A stretch of 19,156 nt of DNA from Candidatus Cellulosilyticum pullistercoris (lineage in GTDB: Bacteria; Bacillota; Clostridia; Lachnospirales; Cellulosilyticaceae). Of this stretch, positions 13,746 to 19,156 are shown piece by piece (the first letter of the stretch is position 1; the number at the start of each line of letters is the position of its first letter). Both the position numbers and the translations under genes were made by a program. Below the pieces are notes generated by a model. The model saw nothing but the letters and a program-made list of their open reading frames with translations. It had not been told where the DNA came from and ran no database searches. The DNA is taken from positions 1 through 19,156 of the forward strand of contig JAHLFQ010000206.1 in NCBI GenBank assembly GCA_018883705.1. The letters are read 5' to 3'.

Positions 13746-15452
13746 ATGTTAATGAGTAAGCTTTTAGGTGAGAGATTTAAAGAAAAACCAAGTGAAGCAA
13801 CCAGTGTCAGTCATGTATTCTTATTAAGAGGCGGTTATGTAAGACAAGTAACTAATGGTATTTATAGTTTATTACCACCAGCAAAAAGGGTAGCAGCAAA
13901 AATTGAAAATATTATCAGAGAAGAAATGGATGCAATTGATGGGCAAGAAGTCCTTTTCCCAGTAGCACTTCCAGGTGAGCTTTGGAAAGAATCAGGTCGT
14001 TTCGAAGCTGTTGGTAGTGAGCTTGTTCGTTTTAAAGATAGAGGCGGAAAAGATATGGTACTTGGGATGACTCATGAAGAAGCCGCTGTTCATTTAGCAA
14101 GAACAGAAGCTAAATCATACAATGATTATCCATTTATGATTTACCAAATCCAAACCAAATTTAGAGATGAACCAAGAGCAAGAGGTGGGCTAATCCGTGT
14201 TCGTGAGTTCACTATGAAAGATGCTTACTCTTTCCATACAACGCAAGAAGATTTAGAAGCATACTATAATAAGTGTTATGAAGCTTATCACAAAATTTAT
14301 GCAAGAGCTGGGGTACCAGAAGTAATTTCTGTACAATCAGATACAGGTATGATGGGTGGTAAAGTTGCTCACGAGTTCATGCTTCTTACAGATATTGGTG
14401 AAGACACACTTGTCATTTGTGATAGCTGCGATTATCAATCTAATATGGAAGTTGCAATTGGTAAATTATCAGCAGTCACAACAGAAGCAACAGAGCTAAA
14501 AGAAGTAGAAACACCACATATGAAAACAATTGAAGAAGTAGCAAACTTCTTAAATGTTCCTGTGTCACATACTTTAAAAGCATGTGTATTTTCAGCAGAA
14601 GGCCAAGAAAAACCAGTTATTGTTTTCATTAGAGGAGACCTTCAAGTAAATACAGCAAAACTTGAAAAAATCGTTAAGTCAGCTGTTAGCCCATTTGAAG
14701 ATTATGAAAAAGCACCAAACCTTTGTTTTGGATTTATGGGACCATACAATCTAGATGCACAAGGTGCTACAATCATTTATGATGCATCACTTAAAGATGA
14801 GAAAAATCTTGTAGCAGGAGCTAATAAAGTAGATTACCACTTAACAGGTGTGAATATGGAAAGAGATCTACCAGAGGCTGAATATGTAGATGTGGCAGAA
14901 GTATTTGAAGGCCAAGAGTGTCCATGCTGCCATGGTAAATTACAATTCAAACGTGGTGTAGAAGTGGGTAATATCTTCCAACTTGGTACAAGATACTCAG
15001 AAAGTATGGGAATGACTTATGTTGATAAAGATGGTAAGACAAAAACACCTATTATGGGATGCTATGGTATTGGTGTAGGTAGACTTCTTGCTTGTATTAT
15101 TGAAGCACGTCATGATGATTACGGTCCAATTTGGCCAATGTCAGTTGCTCCATGGCAAGTTCACATTTGTGTACTTAAGAGCAAAAAACAAGATATGAAT
15201 GTAGTAGGATTTGATGTTTATAATAAACTTAATAAAAAATATGAAGTCATTATGGATGATAGAGATATCGCAGCAGGTGCACAATTTGCTGATGCAGATT
15301 TATTAGGGGTACCAGTTCGCATTGTTATTGGTGAGAAAAACCTTGCAAATGGGCAAGTTGAACTTGTGACACGTGATAAGAGTGTTAAAAAATTAGTAGC
15401 ACTTGAAGATATTGAAAAAGAAGTAGCAGAACTAGTAGCACAGTTATCATAG
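13746..15452 (+). CDS. proS: Proline--tRNA ligase (prolyl-tRNA synthetase, bacterial type with editing insertion)
   Basis: A 568-residue class II synthetase that charges tRNA-Pro with proline. Motif 2 is seen as FRDEPRARGG (139-148) with REFTMKDAYSFH (153-164), and motif 3 as GCYGIGVGRLLA (438-449). Between them, about 220-400, is the INS editing domain that clears Ala-tRNA-Pro, with TLKAC and its conserved Lys (K278). CDSC (225-228) and CPCC (392-395) flank it and resemble a remnant zinc site. The C-terminal anticodon-binding domain begins near PWQVHICVL. The start is either 13746 or the in-frame ATG at 13752; the GAGG at 13729-13732 is rather far from both, so the choice is uncertain by two residues. 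The T-box upstream confirms the amino acid specificity. Confidence 0.97.
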   Translation: MLMSKLLGERFKEKPSEATSVSHVFLLRGGYVRQVTNGIYSLLPPAKRVAAKIENIIREEMDAIDGQEVLFPVALPGELWKESGRFEAVGSELVRFKDRGGKDMVLGMTHEEAAVHLARTEAKSYNDYPFMIYQIQTKFRDEPRARGGLIRVREFTMKDAYSFHTTQEDLEAYYNKCYEAYHKIYARAGVPEVISVQSDTGMMGGKVAHEFMLLTDIGEDTLVICDSCDYQSNMEVAIGKLSAVTTEATELKEVETPHMKTIEEVANFLNVPVSHTLKACVFSAEGQEKPVIVFIRGDLQVNTAKLEKIVKSAVSPFEDYEKAPNLCFGFMGPYNLDAQGATIIYDASLKDEKNLVAGANKVDYHLTGVNMERDLPEAEYVDVAEVFEGQECPCCHGKLQFKRGVEVGNIFQLGTRYSESMGMTYVDKDGKTKTPIMGCYGIGVGRLLACIIEARHDDYGPIWPMSVAPWQVHICVLKSKKQDMNVVGFDVYNKLNKKYEVIMDDRDIAAGAQFADADLLGVPVRIVIGEKNLANGQVELVTRDKSVKKLVALEDIEKEVAELVAQLS

Positions 15453-15569
15453 CATTAAGATAATCATCGTATGGTAGATAAGTATAAAATAAAATTATTA
15501 AAGGAAAGATTATGGTAGTGAAATAATCCTCATTTAATGATATAATAATTGTCCAATGACATAACAAAA

Positions 15570-15609
15570 ATAGAGTGGCTCAGAATTTTAAAATTTTGAG
15601 CCACTCTAT
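15570..15609. repeat. 40-bp near-perfect dyad (terminator-like on the minus strand)
   Basis: The arms 15570-15589 and 15590-15609 are complementary over 20 bp with one G-U pair. On the plus strand no U-tract follows, but AAAAA precedes it (15566-15570), so on the minus strand it reads as a hairpin followed by TTTTT. That direction has no obvious gene to terminate: the next minus-strand gene is patatin beyond 16187, which has its own terminator at 15973-16023. It could also end proS without a U-tract. Confidence 0.7.
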
Positions 15610-15659
15610 CTACATAGATTATAAAAGGCGTAAATAATAAAAAGTGAGGAGCAAAATAC

Positions 15660-15953
15660 ATGTTAGTTGGATTATTAATTAGCTTGATAGGATTTCAATT
15701 TATTTTTGAGCAGATGAATAAGATAGATCTTAAAGTCGTAAATCTAATACATGAAAAAACAAGAGAACTTAAACATAAAAAAGTTATTCAATATGTAATC
15801 ATGATTATTTTGGCAGGGATACTATGGTCCTTTATGGATATTATAACAGTAAGCTATATTATACAAGGCGTCATAATAGGCATACTATGGGCATTTATTA
15901 TGTTTCTTTTTGAAGATACCATTTTTGATAATATGAGAAATACATTAAGATAA
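15660..15953 (+). CDS. Small membrane protein of unknown function
   Basis: Not recognised. The 97-residue product starts with a short hydrophobic helix (about 1-17), then a charged amphipathic stretch (18-41, with HEKTRELKHKK), followed by two close hydrophobic helices (about 42-62 and 64-84) and a short polar tail. GAGGAG lies eight nt before the ATG. The upstream 207 bp contain the 40-bp dyad; a TATAAT-like box near 15541 has no good -35. It may be read from proS or from its own weak promoter. A terminator follows 20 bp after the stop. Confidence 0.68.
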   Translation: MLVGLLISLIGFQFIFEQMNKIDLKVVNLIHEKTRELKHKKVIQYVIMIILAGILWSFMDIITVSYIIQGVIIGILWAFIMFLFEDTIFDNMRNTLR

Positions 15954-15972
15954 GTTATAGATAATAAGATAT

Positions 15973-16023
15973 AAAAAGGCTGATTTAGACTAAAATGAGT
16001 TTAGTTCTAGAGCAGCCTTTTTT
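15973..16023. terminator. Bidirectional terminator after the small membrane protein gene
   Basis: AAAAAGGCTG (15973-15982) pairs with CAGCCTTTTT (16013-16022). An inner hairpin from ACTAAA and its partner TTTAGT sits around ATGA. A and T runs at both ends allow use by the converging patatin gene. The stretch 16024-16186 beyond it is extremely AT-rich, with a pyrimidine run at about 16046-16069 and no gene. Confidence 0.83.
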
Positions 16024-16186
16024 CTATATGAAAAAGATAATTTTTTTCTTTCTTCCCTTTTTTTATAGCTATTTTTTTCTCATTTGCAATCAATATCTAA
16101 CAAAAGTATTATTTAGATATTCTAAAAATAGATATATTTAAAAATATAAAAATCTTTTTATTAACTAATTAGAAAAATATAAAAAA

Positions 16187-17170
16187 TCATCCAAGCAAAG
16201 AAAAATAAATTTCAGCAGCACGATAGCCTTGTTCGTAAAGAAAGTTATAGGTAGCATCATGAGGTGAAATATCAAAATTAAAGGTAGATACATCACCAGT
16301 CGGGATACAAATACTGCGTGTGACATTTTCTGGATTACTTTCAAATACAGCATTTTGAATACTACCGCTGCAAGATAGTGAACATGAGATAAAATCGACG
16401 ATATTATTGATAGAGATAGCTTTAGGCGTACTTTTGAAGTAAACCCCGATGGTGTCTTTAAGAGGATAGTCCTCGTCAAATAAGGTGATGGGATAGTTGT
16501 ATAACATACCTCCATCCACAAAAAGAGTTTGGGGATCACTTTCGTTAATATCACAGCTTGTTCTGATGGATTCGAAAAGAAGAGGAACGGACATAGAAAT
16601 TCTAACGGCTTCAGCTACCTCCATATTAGGTGTAGTTTTGTAGGAGAAGACAGTAGAAGTACTTCTTGTGATATCTGTACCAATGATGAATAAGTTTTTG
16701 AAAGGGCGATTTTCTTTATGAAGAGAGGCATCTCTAAAATCAGAGAAAGTATAAGGAGGTGCTTTTTTTTCTGGGTCAAATTGGCTAGCGATTTGAAGTC
16801 TAATCCAATCATAAAAATACTGCGAAGAATACCATCCATAGTTTTTGATTAAGCGATAAACACAGTCTACGTTATCGAAGACTTTGCCGAGCTGATCTTT
16901 TATAACCTTAGGGAAATAGCGTGGGGCTTCAGGAGAATCGTCTTTCCCTGGAATTTTACGATAGTCAAGTGAATCAAGCATTACCTTTAATTCTTCAAAG
17001 GGGAGATTAAAAGAAGTAAGGCAAGCGGTGATAGCACCAGCAGAAGTGCCGGCTAAATTAACAATAGGTTGCATGAGTCCTGTTTGATAGAAGTATTCCA
17101 GAACTCCTAAGTAGGCAATGCCTAAAACACCACCACCAGAGAAAACTAAATTTTTATATTTGAAGCGCAT
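16187..17170 (-). CDS. Patatin-like phospholipase/acyl hydrolase
   Basis: A 327-residue protein with the complete patatin catalytic set: the oxyanion-hole motif SGGGVLGIAYLG (11-22), the nucleophile elbow GTSAG (41-45, catalytic S43), and the catalytic Asp in DGG (219-221). Such proteins hydrolyse acyl esters of phospholipids or other lipids with a Ser-Asp dyad. No signal peptide or membrane helix is evident, so it probably acts in the cytoplasm or at the inner face of the membrane. RISMSVPLLFE (190-200) is also typical of the family. The ribosome binding site GGAGGTGAT is a near-perfect anti-16S match. It is a single-gene unit. A secreted effector role, known for some patatins, has no support here. 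Confidence 0.92.
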   Translation of the reverse strand: MRFKYKNLVFSGGGVLGIAYLGVLEYFYQTGLMQPIVNLAGTSAGAITACLTSFNLPFEELKVMLDSLDYRKIPGKDDSPEAPRYFPKVIKDQLGKVFDNVDCVYRLIKNYGWYSSQYFYDWIRLQIASQFDPEKKAPPYTFSDFRDASLHKENRPFKNLFIIGTDITRSTSTVFSYKTTPNMEVAEAVRISMSVPLLFESIRTSCDINESDPQTLFVDGGMLYNYPITLFDEDYPLKDTIGVYFKSTPKAISINNIVDFISCSLSCSGSIQNAVFESNPENVTRSICIPTGDVSTFNFDISPHDATYNFLYEQGYRAAEIYFSLLG

Positions 17171-17471
17171 GGAATCACCTCCGCAAAATAGTTTTAATAT
17201 AAAATATATTTTTAATAAATTATAAATAGAATAACAAATTTAATTGGGATTATTTATACAATATATTCTGACAAATAGAAAGTGTTGATTTAAAAATGAC
17301 TTTCTTTTTGTTCTTAAGAAATTTTAATAAAACTTATGGGCTAAATAGTGATGATATTGTTTTATAATAGAAAAGCTATAAGAAGATAGAACCTATGAGT
17401 AAAAAAGGGGCAATCAAACGAATAATAGAGATAAGATAGACTAGGAAAAGAGCTGATCGGAGGAAAAATAG
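17171..17471. other. AT-rich divergent intergenic region between the patatin and response regulator genes
   Basis: No gene was found. A TATAAT box lies at 17363-17368 on the plus strand without a good -35 partner, which would fit an activator-dependent promoter for the response regulator. A perfect 10-base palindrome TTCTTAAGAA is at 17311-17320, upstream of it. No convincing patatin promoter was identified. A 14-codon frame at 17395-17439 lacks a ribosome binding site. Confidence 0.5.
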
Positions 17472-18146
17472 ATGAACATACTTATTCTAGAAGATGATGC
17501 AACCATTGCAATGGGGTTGGAGTACTCATTGATTCAAGAAGGTTATACAGTCATTACGAGTCGTACAGTTAAACAGGCAATAAGCATTATTGAAGAGGAT
17601 AAAGTGGATTTAGCATTATTAGATCTAACCCTTCCAGACGGTTCTGGATATGAAGTCTGTAAGGTAGCTAAGCACAACAGAGATATACCAGTAATCTTTT
17701 TAACAGCATGTGATGATGAGGTTAATGTCGTATTAGGACTTGATATGGGAGCTGATGATTATGTCACTAAGCCTTTTCGTATTAGAGAACTCATTTCTCG
17801 TATTAAGTCAGTACTTCGTAGGCACAATCGAACAGACCGTACTAAGTCTGTGTTTCAGTTTGATAATATACGAATTAATACGCTTCAAGCTAAAGTGTAT
17901 AAAGACAATGAAGAAATCTTATTAACGGCTCTTGAATATAGACTACTACTTACATTTATTAATAATGAAGGGCAGGTCCTTTCTCGAAACCAACTGCTTC
18001 AAAGTATATGGGATATAGCAGGTGATTTTGTAGGAGATAATACAGTAACTGTTTATATTAAAAGGCTAAGAGAAAAGCTGGAAGATAATCCGTCAGAACC
18101 TAAAATTATCAAAACAGTACGTGGACTTGGATATAAGGTAGGATAG
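17472..18146 (+). CDS. Two-component response regulator, OmpR/PhoB family
   Basis: A 224-residue transcription regulator. The receiver domain (about 1-115) has the acidic pair D8-D9 (after ILE), the phosphoacceptor D51 in LLDLTLPDG, T78 in FLTA and K100 in VTKPF. A winged-helix DNA-binding domain (about 125-223) ends with NTVTVYIKRLREKLED and IIKTVRGLGYKV, as expected for OmpR/PhoB regulators. GGAGG stands eight nt before the ATG. The histidine kinase gene begins three nt after its stop, so the two are translated from one message. In clostridia such pairs often control neighbouring ABC transporters for cell-wall-active peptides. Anything downstream of the kinase is outside the window, so the target is unknown. 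Confidence 0.94.
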   Translation: MNILILEDDATIAMGLEYSLIQEGYTVITSRTVKQAISIIEEDKVDLALLDLTLPDGSGYEVCKVAKHNRDIPVIFLTACDDEVNVVLGLDMGADDYVTKPFRIRELISRIKSVLRRHNRTDRTKSVFQFDNIRINTLQAKVYKDNEEILLTALEYRLLLTFINNEGQVLSRNQLLQSIWDIAGDFVGDNTVTVYIKRLREKLEDNPSEPKIIKTVRGLGYKVG

Positions 18147-18149
18147 CTT

Positions 18150-19156
18150 ATGAAGAGGAATAAGGAACAGATACGCCACCTAGTGAGTTGTGTAATGATA
18201 GTAGGGGTTATGAGCATGTTGTGCTATGAAATAAGTGTGCGTGCAGCAGGTATTTGTCTAGTTGGAGGCATTATCTTAATAGGAATAACCTATTACTATG
18301 AGCATAGAAGATACCAGAAGATTAATGAACTCTCTATGTATTTGCATCAGATTTGTGCGGGCAACCATTCACTAGATATTAGGGATAATGAAGAAGGTGA
18401 ACTTAGTATATTAAAAAATGAAATATATAAAGTGACCTGTAGACTATCCGAACAATCAGAGCTTCTCAGAAAGGATAAACTCTATTTAGCAGATTCGTTA
18501 TCAAACATTTCTCATCAACTAAAAACCCCTTTAACTTCTATGCTGATGATGATGGATTTATTAAAAAGGCAGGATTTAGAAGAAGAGAAGCGTCTTGAAT
18601 TTATTCGTAGTGTAAGCAGGCAACTCGAGCGGATTGAATGGCTTGTTACTTCTCTTCTGAAGTTATCTAAGATTGATGCAGGGACGGTTCTGTTTAAAAA
18701 GGAGAAGGTGAATGTATCTTTGCTTATTAAAGAAGCTATTGAATCACTTAGTATTAAGGCAGAAATTAAAGAGCAAAGAATTACTATAAATAATCATGAA
18801 GATTGGCAAGAGATAGAAGATGTAAATTTCATAGGAGATAAAAATTGGAGTTTAGAAGCCGTTATTAATATATTAAAGAACTGTATAGAACATACGCCTG
18901 TGGGTGGGGTATTAGAGATAGAATTTACGGAGAATGCCTTATATACGGAAATCATTATTAAGGATAATGGAGAAGGCATTGCTCAAGAGGACTTACCTCA
19001 TATTTTTGAGCGGTTTTATAGAGGGAAGAATGCAAGTAGTGAAAGTGTTGGGATAGGCCTTGCTATGGCGAGAAGTATTATCCTAGAGCAAAATGGAGAT
19101 ATTACAGTAAAAAGTGAAGAAGATATAGGTACGAAGTTTAGAATAAGATTTTATAA
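18150..19156 (+). CDS. Sensor histidine kinase with two transmembrane helices (3' end beyond window)
   Basis: The frame is open to the window end, giving 335 residues without a stop; only the last few residues should be missing. Two hydrophobic helices (about 11-30 and 33-50) are separated by only two or three residues, so there is essentially no outside sensor domain, as in intramembrane-sensing kinases of the BceS type. The H-box is SNISHQLKTPLTS with H122, the N-box NILKNCIEHT with N244, the G1 box DNGEG (272-276), the F-box HIFERFYRG, and the G2 box GIGLAMA (301-307). It would phosphorylate D51 of the upstream regulator. Because the external loop is so short, the signal probably comes through a membrane partner such as a transporter, which is inference. 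Confidence 0.93.
   Translation, partial: MKRNKEQIRHLVSCVMIVGVMSMLCYEISVRAAGICLVGGIILIGITYYYEHRRYQKINELSMYLHQICAGNHSLDIRDNEEGELSILKNEIYKVTCRLSEQSELLRKDKLYLADSLSNISHQLKTPLTSMLMMMDLLKRQDLEEEKRLEFIRSVSRQLERIEWLVTSLLKLSKIDAGTVLFKKEKVNVSLLIKEAIESLSIKAEIKEQRITINNHEDWQEIEDVNFIGDKNWSLEAVINILKNCIEHTPVGGVLEIEFTENALYTEIIIKDNGEGIAQEDLPHIFERFYRGKNASSESVGIGLAMARSIILEQNGDITVKSEEDIGTKFRIRFY

Noticed and set aside
13733..13759. Eight-codon frame just before proS
   Set aside because: The GAGG site directly abuts its ATG, too close for initiation, and T-box leaders do not need a leader peptide.
16046..16069. Pyrimidine-rich run
   Set aside because: Simple low-complexity sequence in an AT-rich gap; no structure or partner seen.
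17395..17439. 14-codon frame upstream of the response regulator
   Set aside because: No ribosome binding site and no conserved feature; likely chance.
18794..18979. 61-codon antisense frame in the histidine kinase region
   Set aside because: The plus strand encodes intact kinase motifs across the same bases.
1..19156. CRISPR arrays, tRNA or rRNA genes, insertion sequences, prophage attachment sites
   Set aside because: I looked for regularly spaced repeats, tRNA-like cloverleaf signatures, transposase motifs and terminal inverted repeats and found none.

Overview
The window comes from a low-GC, AT-rich Gram-positive genome of the Clostridia, most likely a Lachnospirales-type anaerobe. The evidence is TTGACA/TATAAT promoters with 16-17 bp spacers, strong AGGAGG ribosome binding sites, the LL-diaminopimelate aminotransferase (DapL) route to meso-DAP, a type III glutamine synthetase, a ThiT thiamine transporter, and three RNA-sensing leaders (glycine riboswitch, TPP riboswitch, T-box). 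A genus cannot be fixed from sequence alone; Cellulosilyticum-like is only a guess.

Layout. (1) 1-1802: promoter, tandem glycine riboswitch and an AGCS sodium:alanine/glycine symporter, closed by a bidirectional terminator. (2) 1825-3886, minus strand: dapF then dapL, one nucleotide apart, the last steps to meso-DAP for peptidoglycan and lysine. (3) 3887-4779: a gene-free gap that holds a decayed ANTAR-type antiterminator gene on the minus strand and then, on the plus strand, the promoter and hairpin-rich leader of glnN. (4) 4780-6914: type III glutamine synthetase and terminator. (5) 6933-8725, minus: two exported or membrane-anchored proteins, one with a coiled coil and HEAT-like part, the other a stalk-domain plus cyclophilin peptidyl-prolyl isomerase. 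(6) 8885-11038, plus: kduD (uronate catabolism) with repeated TTAACGAA sites before its promoter, an IclR regulator on its own promoter, and a small two-helix membrane protein. (7) 11140-12054, minus: thiT under a TPP riboswitch with an intrinsic terminator. (8) 12070-12752, plus: a GNAT acetyltransferase, divergent from thiT. (9) 12778-13224, minus: a small secreted protein. (10) 13341-15452: a proline T-box and proS. (11) 15570-16023: an unusual 40-bp dyad, a small membrane protein and a terminator. (12) 16187-17170, minus: a patatin-like lipid hydrolase. (13) 17472-19156: an OmpR-family response regulator and a short-loop histidine kinase running off the window end.

How it works together. 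Much of the window is amino-acid, nitrogen and cofactor metabolism controlled by RNA: glycine gates a transporter, thiamine pyrophosphate gates thiamine uptake, uncharged tRNA-Pro gates ProRS, and glnN has a leader with a terminator-like hairpin about 20 nt after its predicted start of transcription. The most notable observation is that the gene remnant beside glnN reads as an ANTAR response regulator, the class of RNA-binding antiterminator known to control glutamine synthetase genes in some clostridia. It is broken by frameshifts, stops and an apparent internal deletion. No mobile element, CRISPR array, rRNA or tRNA gene was seen.
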